From the NCBI RefSeq assembly GCF_026965535.1, contig NZ_CP114039.1, forward strand, positions 3,906,001-3,970,000: 64,000 nucleotides of DNA, given 5' to 3'. This DNA is from Corallococcus sp. NCRR. Its GTDB lineage: Bacteria > Myxococcota > Myxococcia > Myxococcales > Myxococcaceae. Under the pieces are notes generated by a model. The model worked only from the letters and a program-made list of their open reading frames with translations. It searched no databases and was not told the DNA's origin. Of the stretch, positions 19,074 to 27,327 are shown piece after piece. Position numbers and translations under genes: made by a program. Numbering within the stretch: the stretch's first letter is position 1; the number at the start of each line of letters is the position of its first letter.

Positions 19074-20438
19074 CTACGACACCGCGGGTGCGGCCGGGCG
19101 CGGCTTGGAGGGCGCCACGGGATAGTGGGCCTCCTTGCCGAAGGGCTGGTCGAAGAGGTGCGGATCCGACTGGCGCGAGCGGAAGAGGTCCACGATGTAG
19201 TTCATCCGCTGGTCCAGCTTGCTCCAGTCCTTCGCGGCGGTGCCGGTGAGGCTGTCGGGCGTCTTGTCCAGCCGGCTCAGCAGCGCCTTCAGCATCGGAT
19301 CCTCGACGGTGCGCAGGTGCGGCGGGAAGAGCGTGGACTCCATGCCGGCGGGGGGCGGCAGGTCGTTGCCCAGCTTCAGCGCGCCGCCGGGCACCGCGAG
19401 CTTCATCATGTGCTCGGTGGCGATGCCCCGGAACACGCCGGCGAGCTTGTCCACCAGCGGGTTGACGACGAGGTCCACCGCGCCCGTCTTGATGGCGGCC
19501 TTGGCGGCGAGGTTGGCGGGGAAGGGCAGCGCGTTGGCGCCCGCCTCGATGCTCTGCTTGAGGATGTTGGCGAAGACCTCCTTCACCGGGGCGTTGAGCG
19601 CCTTCTCCACGAAGCCCTGGAGCTGGGTCTGCTCGTGCAGGCCCACGGTGTCGTTGGCCCGGAGCATCATCTCGGCCTTCTTGTTCGGGTCCTTCTCGAA
19701 CATGGCCTGCGCGTAGGTGCCGAAGGCCTCCTTGAGCAGCGGCTTGTCCTGGGGGAAGCCGTCCAGGTACTGCTGGAGCTTCGCCGGGTCCAACTGGGTG
19801 TCACCCTGGAAGGTGTCCACGAAGCGGGCGAACTCGTGGCCCACCTCGCGGAAGACGAACTGGTTGCCGTCGCCAATGGCCTTGCTGACGTTGTTGAGCG
19901 CGTCCGCGCCGGCCTTGGCGATGTCGCCGGTGGGCATGGCGGGCAGGCCCAGCTTGCGCAGGAGGTCGTCCACCTTGGACATGGCCTCGCCCACGACGCC
20001 GCCGCCCTTGAGGACGTCCACGAAGGCCTTGGGCATGTCCTCCTGGCGGATGCTCACGCCGGCCTGCTTCGAGGCCCAGGTGGCGAAGGTGGACCAGTTG
20101 GCGTTCTCCTTGCCCAGGAGGGTGCCCATGGCGTCGGACAGGTCGTGGTAGCCCTGGGTGATGGCTAGGTTGCGCGCGACGGGGTCCTGCATCGCGGCGA
20201 TGTTCGCCACGTCCGCGGCGGTGGGGTAGCTGCCCGGCGTGGGGCGCGGGCCGCCCTGCTGGGGGGCCGCGGCGGGGGTGGACAGGGCCACCGGGGCCTT
20301 CCGGGCCTGGGACGACTCGAAGAGGGAGGTGCCCGTGTTGGCGCCGGGCTTCGCCTCGTTGCGGGGGCGCGGCGGGAGGGCCGGCTCCGGCGTGCGGGGC
20401 GTGGCGGTGGGGCGCGGGCCAATCTTCGGAGGAGTCAT
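19074..20438 (-). CDS. Hypothetical protein translationally coupled to pxpC
   Basis: 454 residues, not recognised. The first 75 are low complexity, rich in Pro, Arg, Ala and Thr. Beyond that it looks helical and soluble with no signal or catalytic motif (for example DVLKGGGVVGEAMSKVDDLLRKLG, VFREVGHEFARFVDTFQG). Its ATG overlaps the TGA of pxpC (ATGA), so it is made together with the oxoprolinase. No role in oxoproline metabolism is known for it. It may be an unrelated myxobacterial effector or scaffold that shares the mRNA. Confidence 0.7.
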   Translation of the reverse strand: MTPPKIGPRPTATPRTPEPALPPRPRNEAKPGANTGTSLFESSQARKAPVALSTPAAAPQQGGPRPTPGSYPTAADVANIAAMQDPVARNLAITQGYHDLSDAMGTLLGKENANWSTFATWASKQAGVSIRQEDMPKAFVDVLKGGGVVGEAMSKVDDLLRKLGLPAMPTGDIAKAGADALNNVSKAIGDGNQFVFREVGHEFARFVDTFQGDTQLDPAKLQQYLDGFPQDKPLLKEAFGTYAQAMFEKDPNKKAEMMLRANDTVGLHEQTQLQGFVEKALNAPVKEVFANILKQSIEAGANALPFPANLAAKAAIKTGAVDLVVNPLVDKLAGVFRGIATEHMMKLAVPGGALKLGNDLPPPAGMESTLFPPHLRTVEDPMLKALLSRLDKTPDSLTGTAAKDWSKLDQRMNYIVDLFRSRQSDPHLFDQPFGKEAHYPVAPSKPRPAAPAVS

Positions 20439-21352
20439 GCCCCCAGTATCGGCCCGGACGGGGCCGAAGTTGCCCTGTCCGGCCGGGCAGGGTGGTTCCT
20501 CCAGGCGTCGCGAGCGACCTCCAGGGTCACGGCCTGGAAGCGCACCGGGGCGCCAGGACGGCGGGCCCCCAGGCGGCCCCAGTCCGCGCGGATGACGGCG
20601 GCGATGAGGGGGTAGCCCCCGGTGGTGGGGTGGTCCGGGCCCATCACGATGGGCGTGCCGGAGAGGGTGACCTGGATGGCGCCGCGCACCATGGGACGGC
20701 AGGTGCCCCCGCCCTCGTCGCCGTGGGGCACGGGAGGTCCGTCCAGCCGCTGGCCCACGCGGTCGCTGGAGGGCGACACAGTGAAGGTGCTGCCCAAGAG
20801 CAGCGCCACGGCCGCGTCGCTGAAGGAGGACGCGTCCGGGCCCAGGAGCACGCGCAGCGGGGCGGCGGGGTCCAGGGCCTCCGTGAGCCGTGTCAGGTCG
20901 GCTGGGGAGGGGACGGTGCCGGGGGGCCCCAGCGGGAGCCGGTCGCCGGTGCGCAGGGGGCGGCCTTCCCAGCCACCCAGGCGGGCCACCCAAAGCGTGC
21001 CCTGGCCGCCAAGGACTTCAGGCACGGCGAGCGCGCCATCCACGGCCACGTAGCGCACGGCATGTCCGGTGGGCGCGGGCACGGTGAGCGTGGCGCCGTC
21101 CGCGAGGAGGCAGAGGGCTTCGCCATCCACGGACACGCGCACGTCGCGGCCCCGGGCGCGCAGCTCCATCCGGCCGAAGGCTTCCAGCGCCGCGGCGCCA
21201 GGTGCATTGCCCACCGCGCGGTTCGCCGCGACGAGCAGCTCCGGCACCCAGGCGCCGCCGGGTGGCACGCCGTGATGCATGACGCCGGGCCGGCCACCGT
21301 CCTGCACGGTGGCGGGGGCGCCCAGGCCCGTGACCTCCAGCCACGCTGTCAT
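20435..21352 (-). CDS. pxpC: 5-oxoprolinase subunit PxpC (biotin-dependent carboxyltransferase family)
   Basis: 305 residues. The opening TGLGAPATVQDGGRPG and the middle GPDHPTTGGYP segment are signatures of the KipA/allophanate-hydrolase-subunit-2 family. In bacteria PxpA, PxpB and PxpC together split 5-oxoproline to glutamate with ATP. The ATG overlaps the stop of the PxpAB fusion, and its own stop overlaps the next start. All three partners are here in two genes, so a working oxoprolinase is likely. Confidence 0.9.
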   Translation of the reverse strand: MTAWLEVTGLGAPATVQDGGRPGVMHHGVPPGGAWVPELLVAANRAVGNAPGAAALEAFGRMELRARGRDVRVSVDGEALCLLADGATLTVPAPTGHAVRYVAVDGALAVPEVLGGQGTLWVARLGGWEGRPLRTGDRLPLGPPGTVPSPADLTRLTEALDPAAPLRVLLGPDASSFSDAAVALLLGSTFTVSPSSDRVGQRLDGPPVPHGDEGGGTCRPMVRGAIQVTLSGTPIVMGPDHPTTGGYPLIAAVIRADWGRLGARRPGAPVRFQAVTLEVARDAWRNHPARPDRATSAPSGPILGA

Positions 21353-22638
21353 GGCTGCACCTGTTCGAAGCGCACGCGGGCTCCCAACTGGAGCGCCGTG
21401 CCGCGCTGGGGGTCGAAGGCGGTGAAGTCCAGCGCGGTGCCCACGAGGTTCCAGCCTCCCGGCGACGCGAACGGATACACGCCCGTGCGCATCCCGGCGA
21501 TGCCCACCGCGAGCGCTGGCACCCGCGTGCGCGGCACCGGCAGCCGGGGACACGCGATGCTCGGATCCACGTCCCCCAGGTACGCGAAGCCCGGCAGGAA
21601 GCCCACGCAGCGCACCCGGTACTCGCGCGCCGTGTGGCGCCGCACCACCTCTTCCACCGATAGGCCCGCGTGCTCGGCGACCTTCGCGAGGTCCTCGCCG
21701 TCGTAGCGCACGCGGATCCGGATGAGCGGATGCTCCACGTGCGTGGCCGGTGCCACGCGCAGCCGGGTCAGCACGAGCGCCGGGGATTCGGGCGGGGTCT
21801 CCGGGTCGAAGTACACGCAGGCGTGGGACTCGGTGATGACCGCGTCCCGTACGCCCGGCAACGCGCTCAGGGCTTCGCGCGCCAGGCTCCGGTCCACCGA
21901 CTCCGGCAGCACCAGCCTCAGCGCGCTGTCGCCCAGGGGCTCCGGCGGCTGCTCCAGTGCGTCCAACATCGCGCGCACCTCGCGGGCCAGCACCACCGCG
22001 CCGGGCGTGTCGCCGTGCACGCACAGCGTGTCCACCGTGCCTCCCGTGGCCAGCCGCACCGTGTTCTCTCTCGCCTGTTCCACGTCCGTCAGCACCGCGC
22101 CGGGCTGTCCGCGCGGAATCAACGACCCGTCCGGCAGCGTGCCCCGGTCCGCGAAGCCCTCGCGCGCATACCCGAGCCCCGCCACCCGGGCCGCATCCCT
22201 CAATGCGCCAGCGCCAGGGCCCACCACCGTGACGTCCGTCCCCAGCGCCTCCACCACGCCGTCCACCACCGCGCGCGCCAACGCCGGGGACTTGTTGGCC
22301 GCGTGGTACAGCGCTCCATGGGGCTTCGCATGCCGCACCGGCACGCCGCGCTCACGGGCCAGCGCGGCCAGCTGTCCGCACTGCTCCGCCACCTGCGCGC
22401 GCAGCACCTCTGGCGCCACGTCCAGCGCCTTGCGTCCGAAGTTGTCGCGGTCCGCGTAGGACGGGTGCGCGCCCGCCAGCGTGCCGTGGTGCTCGCACAG
22501 CTCCAGCGCCCGCCGCATGGACGCCGCATCGCCCGCGTGGCCTCCGCAGGCGATGTTCGCCAGGTGCGCGAGCGCGTAGAGCTGTTCGTCCTCCCCGGGC
22601 AGCTCCCCCAGGTCGATATTGAGCAGGCACCGCGTCAT
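21349..22638 (-). CDS. pxpAB: PxpA-PxpB fusion, 5-oxoprolinase
   Basis: 429 residues. Residues 1 to about 230 are a LamB/YcsF (PxpA) domain: DLGE near the start, ANIACGGHAGD, and AGAHPSYADRDNFGRKALD. From about 234 (PLGDSALRLVLPE) to the end it is a PxpB/KipI (allophanate hydrolase subunit 1) domain with RCVGFLPGFAYLGDVDP and SPGGWNLVG. The usual layout is three separate genes; here the first two are joined with almost no linker. The frame is intact through the junction. It lies 27 bp after a histidine phosphatase gene. Confidence 0.88.
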   Translation of the reverse strand: MTRCLLNIDLGELPGEDEQLYALAHLANIACGGHAGDAASMRRALELCEHHGTLAGAHPSYADRDNFGRKALDVAPEVLRAQVAEQCGQLAALARERGVPVRHAKPHGALYHAANKSPALARAVVDGVVEALGTDVTVVGPGAGALRDAARVAGLGYAREGFADRGTLPDGSLIPRGQPGAVLTDVEQARENTVRLATGGTVDTLCVHGDTPGAVVLAREVRAMLDALEQPPEPLGDSALRLVLPESVDRSLAREALSALPGVRDAVITESHACVYFDPETPPESPALVLTRLRVAPATHVEHPLIRIRVRYDGEDLAKVAEHAGLSVEEVVRRHTAREYRVRCVGFLPGFAYLGDVDPSIACPRLPVPRTRVPALAVGIAGMRTGVYPFASPGGWNLVGTALDFTAFDPQRGTALQLGARVRFEQVQP

Positions 22639-22665
22639 GGGCTCACGCTACGCGAGCCCCCCACT

Positions 22666-23358
22666 TCAGCGGTAGGTGATGAGCGCGCGGTGTTCGCCCT
22701 CGAAGTGTCCGTGCTCGTTGAGGGTGGACAGATACCTGCCCCGCTCGCTGTAGAGGACCTTCGTGATTCCACAGTTCGCCAGCGTCCAGTTCGTCCGGAA
22801 CGCGTGCTCGTCCGGGATGCCCAGGAGGTCCTGGCTGATGGCCGTGATGGGGCCGCCGGAAGTGAACACCAGCGCCGTCCTGGAGGGCCCCAGCGACGCC
22901 ACGAGCGTCGCCAGCGCCTCCAGGCAGCGCGCCTTGAACGCGCTCCAGGACTCCCGGTACTCGCTGTCGTGTCCGCCCGCGACCCAGCGTCCCACGGCCT
23001 GGGTGAACAGGTCCTGGTACGCGCGGCGCGGGTCCTTCGTCGCGGCCAGCTCCTCGCGCAGCACGGCGAAGTCCGCGTAGCGCGGCGTGTGCCGGTGCAC
23101 GACCTCCTCGTGGTCGAACTCGTTGAACCCTGGCGTCCGCACGGGCGCAAGCTCAAGGCCCAGCGCCTGGAGGCACGCGTCCGCCGTCTCTCGGTGGCGC
23201 AGCATCGTGCCCGTCACCACCGCGTCCACCTTGGGCAGCCGCGCGCGCAGCGCTTCACCCAGCACGCGCGCCTGCTGCACGCCCACGTCCGACAGCTTGT
23301 CGTAGTCCTTCGCGCCGAAGGACGCCTGGCCATGGCGGATGAGGTAGAGCGCGCCCAT
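22666..23358 (-). CDS. Histidine phosphatase family protein
   Basis: 230 residues. The phosphoglycerate-mutase-like RHG motif (YLIRHGQASFG) carries the phospho-accepting histidine; the second site is VFTSGGPITA. The substrate could be a sugar phosphate, a nucleotide or a protein. The ATG overlaps the stop of the upstream APH-like gene (TGATG), and the pxp genes follow 27 bp on. Linked to the acyl-CoA dehydrogenase/kinase pair, it might remove a phosphate made by that kinase, which is speculative. Confidence 0.88.
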   Translation of the reverse strand: MGALYLIRHGQASFGAKDYDKLSDVGVQQARVLGEALRARLPKVDAVVTGTMLRHRETADACLQALGLELAPVRTPGFNEFDHEEVVHRHTPRYADFAVLREELAATKDPRRAYQDLFTQAVGRWVAGGHDSEYRESWSAFKARCLEALATLVASLGPSRTALVFTSGGPITAISQDLLGIPDEHAFRTNWTLANCGITKVLYSERGRYLSTLNEHGHFEGEHRALITYR

Positions 23359-24437
23359 CAGCCGCCCGCCTTCTTGATGAGCCGCTGGCAGCGGTAGGCC
23401 AGGTAGTTGACGATGAGCCAGTAGTTCTTGAACGCCGGGTTGCGCGTCTGCTTGTGGTGGTAGCGGTAGTAGATCTGCTGCGCGATGACCGCGAGCCGGA
23501 ACACGCCGTAGACCTCGTAGAAGGTCCAGTTGTCGGGCTTCAGGCCGGTGCGCTCCAGGTAGTACGCGACCACCTCCTCGCGCGTGAGCATCCCGGGCAG
23601 GTCCGTGGGCTGACGGCGCGTCATGCGCAGGAAGGCGTCGTCATCCGCCTGGACCCAGTAGGCCAGCGTGTTGCCCAGGTCCATCAGCGGGTCGCCCAGT
23701 GTGGCCATCTCCCAGTCCAGCACCCCGATGACCTGCGTGGGGTCCTCCGGCTTGAGCACCACGTTGTCGAAGCGCCAGTCGTTGTGGATGACGCACGTCT
23801 TGATGTCCGGCGGGACGTGCGCGGCCAGCCACTCGCGCGTGCGCTTCATGCGGGGCACGTTCCAGGTGCGCGCCTTCTCGTAGCGGTCGGACCAGCCGGA
23901 AATCTGACGCTGCGGATAGCCCGGCCCCTTGCCCAGCGACTGGAGCCCCACCGCCTGCGCGTCCACGCCGTGCAGCGCGATGAGCTGATCCACCACGTTG
24001 AGGCACAACTGGCGCGTGCGGGCCTTGTCCAGGTCCAGCCCCTTGGGCAGGTGCTTGCGCGGGATGAGGCCGGGGATGCGGTCCATCACGTAGAACTCCG
24101 CGCCCAGCACGGCCGGGTCCTGGCACAGCCCCACCATGGTGGGCACCACCGGGTACACGGGCTTGAGCGCCTGCTGCACCGTGTACTCGCGCGACATGTC
24201 GTGCGCGGACTTCGCCTTGGTGCCCGAGGGCGGCCTGCGCAGGATGAGGTCGCGGTTCTCGTACTTGAGCCGGTAGGTCCAGTTGGAGGCGCCGCCCGTG
24301 TACTGCGTCACCTCCGGCGTGCCCACGAGCGAGGGCACCTGGGCCTTCAGCCACGCGTCCACCGCGGGCACGTCCAGCGCCTCGCCGGAGCGCACGGCCT
24401 TGCCCTCGTCCAGGGGGATGGAGACCGGAGCCGTCAT
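23358..24437 (-). CDS. APH-like phosphotransferase (acyl-CoA-linked kinase type)
   Basis: 359 residues of the aminoglycoside-phosphotransferase/choline-kinase fold. Brenner-type catalytic motif IHNDWRFDNVVL and metal-binding LDWEMATLGDPLMDLG are present. The N-terminal GGASNWTYRL is the nucleotide-binding loop. The closest known setting is ACAD10/11 and LvaA/LvaC, where such a kinase phosphorylates a 4-hydroxyacyl-CoA for a partner acyl-CoA dehydrogenase. The dehydrogenase stops 2 bp before this start. GGAGG lies six bases from the ATG, which is why that start was chosen over an in-frame TTG. Antibiotic resistance is not implied. Confidence 0.85.
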   Translation of the reverse strand: MTAPVSIPLDEGKAVRSGEALDVPAVDAWLKAQVPSLVGTPEVTQYTGGASNWTYRLKYENRDLILRRPPSGTKAKSAHDMSREYTVQQALKPVYPVVPTMVGLCQDPAVLGAEFYVMDRIPGLIPRKHLPKGLDLDKARTRQLCLNVVDQLIALHGVDAQAVGLQSLGKGPGYPQRQISGWSDRYEKARTWNVPRMKRTREWLAAHVPPDIKTCVIHNDWRFDNVVLKPEDPTQVIGVLDWEMATLGDPLMDLGNTLAYWVQADDDAFLRMTRRQPTDLPGMLTREEVVAYYLERTGLKPDNWTFYEVYGVFRLAVIAQQIYYRYHHKQTRNPAFKNYWLIVNYLAYRCQRLIKKAGG

Positions 24438-24439
24438 GT

Positions 24440-25687
24440 TCAACCTCCCTTGCTGAAGCCGCGCTTCGCGAGCTCGATGCGGGTGATGACGCCCTTGTGG
24501 ACCTCATCCGGGCCGTCCGCGATGCGCAGGCTGCGCGCCTGGGCGAAGAAGCCCGCGAGCGGCGTGTCGCGCGACACGCCCGCGCCACCGTGCAACTGGA
24601 TGGCGTCGTCCACCACCTTCTGGAGCACGTTGGGCGCCACGACCTTGATGGCCGAAATCTCCGTCATCGCGCCCAGCGCGCCCACGTCGTCCAGCTTCCA
24701 CGCCGCGTACAGCGTGAGCAGGCGGGCCTGGTCGATGGCGATGCGCGCCTCCGCCACGCGCTCCCGGTTGCCGCCCAGGTTGATCAGCGGCTTGCCGAAC
24801 GCGGTGCGGCCCATGCCCCGGTCGATCATCAGCTCCAGCGCCCGCTCCGCCGCGCCAATGCAGCGCATGCAGTGGTGGATGCGGCCGGGGCCCAGGCGGC
24901 CCTGCGCGATTTCAAAGCCCATGCCCGGCCCGGAGATGAGCGCGGACACCGGCAGCCGCACATTTTTGAAGTGCACCTCGCCGTGGCCATGCGGGGCGTC
25001 ATGGTCGCCGTACACGGGCAGCATGCGGATGATCTCCACGCCCGGCGCGTCCATGGGCACCAGCACCATGGAGTGCTGGTGGTGGCGGTCCGCGCCCGCT
25101 TGCGACGTGCGGCCCATGAAGATGGCCACCTTCGCGTTGGGGTGGCCCAGCCCGCTGGACCACCACTTCTTGCCGTTGAGGACCACGTGGTCGCCGTCCA
25201 CCTCCGCGGTGGCCTGCATGTTGGTGGCGTCCGACGACGCGGCGTCCGGCTCCGTCATGCAGAACACCGAGCGGATGTCGCCCGCGAGCAGCGGCTTCAA
25301 CCACTGCTCCTGCTGCTCCGGGGAGCCGTAGCGCCAGAGCACCTCCATGTTGCCGGTGTCCGGGGCGCTGCAATTGAAGACCTCGGGCGCCATGAAGCTG
25401 CGGCCCATGGCTTCCGCGAGCGGCGCGTACTCCAGCGTGCTCAGCCCCGCGCCCAGCTTCGCGTCCGGGAGGAACAGGTTCCACAGCCCTTCGGCCTTCG
25501 CGCGGGCCTTGAGCTCTCCCATCACCGGCGGCACCTTCCACTGGCGCCAATCCCCGCCGGCCTCCATCGCGTGCAGGGCCTGGAGGTACCCGGCCTCCAC
25601 CGGCTCGATGTGGTCAGCCATGAAGCGCTTCACGCGCTCCAGGTATTCGGTTGTCCTGGCGGAAGGCTGGAAGTCCATGCGAGGCAT
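24440..25687 (-). CDS. Acyl-CoA dehydrogenase
   Basis: 415 residues, FAD flavoprotein of the ACAD family. FCMTEPDAASSDATNMQ is the FAD/substrate loop; DAIQLHGGAGVSRDTPLAGF and the final RIADGPDEVHKG are family signatures. The sequence type (with the APH-like kinase next door) matches ACAD10/11-like enzymes more than classical beta-oxidation enzymes. Two in-frame ATGs lie three codons apart (25687 and 25678); the second starts as most relatives do. It lies 78 bp after a TetR gene that probably regulates it. Confidence 0.9.
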   Translation of the reverse strand: MPRMDFQPSARTTEYLERVKRFMADHIEPVEAGYLQALHAMEAGGDWRQWKVPPVMGELKARAKAEGLWNLFLPDAKLGAGLSTLEYAPLAEAMGRSFMAPEVFNCSAPDTGNMEVLWRYGSPEQQEQWLKPLLAGDIRSVFCMTEPDAASSDATNMQATAEVDGDHVVLNGKKWWSSGLGHPNAKVAIFMGRTSQAGADRHHQHSMVLVPMDAPGVEIIRMLPVYGDHDAPHGHGEVHFKNVRLPVSALISGPGMGFEIAQGRLGPGRIHHCMRCIGAAERALELMIDRGMGRTAFGKPLINLGGNRERVAEARIAIDQARLLTLYAAWKLDDVGALGAMTEISAIKVVAPNVLQKVVDDAIQLHGGAGVSRDTPLAGFFAQARSLRIADGPDEVHKGVITRIELAKRGFSKGG

Positions 25688-25765
25688 CCTGCGCCCCGCC
25701 GGGTTGGCGATGCCACTGAATGTTGAATGTCTGTTCTGGGGCTGGCGCTGGCCTGGCCGCTGCCT

Positions 25766-26485
25766 TCAGCGGCGGCGGGGGCCCGGCGTCTTGCGAGTGC
25801 GTGACGTTCGCGCTCCGCGACGGCCCTGGGCCTTCGGCTTGCGCGCGGGCGCGCGGGGCGGGGCGGGCTGCTCGATGCTCGCGAGGATGATCCGCCGCAA
25901 GAGCGCGTATACGGGCAGCGGGTCGAAGCCCTTGTCCAACTGGTGGTGCAGCGCGAGCCCGTCCACGCAGGCCTTGATGATGACCGCGTAGTGCAGGTCC
26001 TCGGCGGTGGGGGCCGAGTCGTGGCCCGTGCGCACGTGCGCCACGGTGCGGGCGATCTCCTCGTCGCCCTGGCCCAACAGCTGCGCCACGGCGGGCGTCA
26101 GCTCCCGGTTGCGCAGGCCCAGCGCGAACAGCTCGTAACGCAACCGGCACGTCCCCGGCGCGTCCGTGGCCAGCTTCTCGCCCCAGGCGAAGGCCGTCTC
26201 GGCCAGCTCCTCCGCGGGCGTCTGCGCGCGCAGCCGCTCCAGCTCCGACAGGTACTGGCGGCTCGCCTCCTGCGTGACGGCCAGCAGCAGCGCGTCCTTG
26301 CTGCCGAAGTAGTAGTGCACCAGGCCCTGGTTCACCCCGGCCTCGCGCGCCACCTCCTTCACCGTCGCGGCGTCGTAGCCGCGCTCCCCCAACACGCGCT
26401 GTCCGGCGGCGATGAGGCGCGCCCGGGCATCAGGCTCCGGAGCAGCGGGGGGAGGCGGCGTCTTGCCACGGCGGGGGGATGGCAT
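25766..26485 (-). CDS. TetR-family repressor
   Basis: 239 residues. The N-terminal helix-turn-helix (ATVKEVAREAGVNQGLVHYYFGSKDAL) is the TetR hallmark; a ligand-binding helical domain follows and the last 30 residues are an Arg/Lys/Pro-rich tail. A pair of inverted repeats 84-116 bp upstream, between this gene and a divergent outer-membrane-type gene, are probably its operators. Likely targets are the acyl-CoA dehydrogenase operon downstream, its own gene and the divergent gene. Ligand unknown, perhaps an acyl-CoA. Confidence 0.88.
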   Translation of the reverse strand: MPSPRRGKTPPPPAAPEPDARARLIAAGQRVLGERGYDAATVKEVAREAGVNQGLVHYYFGSKDALLLAVTQEASRQYLSELERLRAQTPAEELAETAFAWGEKLATDAPGTCRLRYELFALGLRNRELTPAVAQLLGQGDEEIARTVAHVRTGHDSAPTAEDLHYAVIIKACVDGLALHHQLDKGFDPLPVYALLRRIILASIEQPAPPRAPARKPKAQGRRGARTSRTRKTPGPRRR

Positions 26486-26542
26486 CCCAGACCCATAGGG
26501 CACCGCCTCCCACCCCCGCAAGGCCGGCGACCGCTCGCCGCC

Positions 26543-26548
26543 TTGACA
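26543..26548 (+). promoter_or_regulatory. -35 box (TTGACA) of the divergent outer-membrane-type gene
   Basis: Perfect TTGACA followed, 17 bases later, by TAGTTA-like sequence that runs into the first TetR operator. A repressor on that operator would block the -10 region. Confidence 0.5.
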
Positions 26549-26568
26549 TCCCGCGTTGTCGGTCTTAG

Positions 26569-26601
26569 TTAGTCGTGTGACTAAGTTAGTCGTCCGGCTA
26601 A
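26569..26601. promoter_or_regulatory. Tandem inverted repeats, predicted TetR operators
   Basis: Repeat 1 (26569-26584) is TTAGTC-N4-GACTAA, a perfect palindrome. Repeat 2 (26586-26601) is TTAGTC-N4-GGCTAA, with one mismatch. They are one base apart, between the TetR gene and the divergent gene, and the first covers the expected -10 region of the rightward promoter. This is the spacing and symmetry usual for a TetR dimer pair. Confidence 0.7.
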
Positions 26602-26618
26602 ACCGAAGGAGACGGGCC

Positions 26619-27269
26619 ATGCGAGTCGAGTCCAAGCGGTCGATGCAGTGGGTGAAGGCGGTGGCGGTGGGTGCGGCGTTGGTGTCGGTGCCGGCGATGG
26701 CCCAGGACATGGCGTCCTCGTCCACGGGGCAGGAGCAGCAGCGGCGCGGGGCGTTCCTGCTGGAGCTGCAGCCGCCCGCGCTGGACGGCTCGCTGTACGG
26801 CATCCGGGCGGAGGTCGCGCCTTCGCGTGACTCGCGGCTGGCGTTCGGCATCCTGGGGCGCGCGGGCGGGTGGAACCGGTCGCTGGGGGCGAAGGCGCGC
26901 TTCAGCGGCGTGGGTGGCAGCGACGTGAAGCTCAACTTCGGCGTGGGCGTGGACAGCCGCTACACGCTGGCCTTCCTGGCGGACGGCACGGTGCGCCCGT
27001 TCGTGGGGATGACGCTGGGCCTGGAGGAGTTCGTCGCGCGCCCGGACGGCGCGGCGATGCCGGACCGCAAGGACTACACGACGACGGCCTTCCTGGAGCC
27101 GACGCTGGGCGTGATGTGGCGGCCGGGCTCCGGGCGCGTGGGCCTGTCCGCGCGGGCCGGCCCGGGCTTCACCTTCACGGACGTGCGCGAGCTCCAGGTG
27201 GGCAACAACAACCTGGGCCTGCGCACGGTGTACCCCACGGCGTCGCTGGGCCTGCTGGTCGTCCTGTAG
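26619..27269 (+). CDS. Hypothetical outer-membrane beta-barrel-like protein
   Basis: 216 residues. The start ATG has GGAG eight bases upstream. The N-terminus is a Sec signal (KAVAVGAALVSVPAMAQ). The mature part is made of alternating strand segments rich in Gly, aromatic and hydrophobic residues (LAFGILGRAGGWNRSLG, VGLSARAGPGFTFT) and ends in a strand, like small outer-membrane barrels. Family not recognised. It is divergent from the TetR gene and shares its operators, suggesting expression when the repressor is released. Confidence 0.65.
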   Translation: MRVESKRSMQWVKAVAVGAALVSVPAMAQDMASSSTGQEQQRRGAFLLELQPPALDGSLYGIRAEVAPSRDSRLAFGILGRAGGWNRSLGAKARFSGVGGSDVKLNFGVGVDSRYTLAFLADGTVRPFVGMTLGLEEFVARPDGAAMPDRKDYTTTAFLEPTLGVMWRPGSGRVGLSARAGPGFTFTDVRELQVGNNNLGLRTVYPTASLGLLVVL

Positions 27270-27327
27270 TCGACGGGGGCTCCGGAGCGTGCCGTGAGCG
27301 GTGGAGGGGTGGCTACACTCGCCACCC

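Noticed and set aside
23358-24437. Aminoglycoside resistance gene
   Set aside because: The fold is APH-like but gene context (acyl-CoA dehydrogenase, 2 bp apart) matches the metabolic kinase branch.
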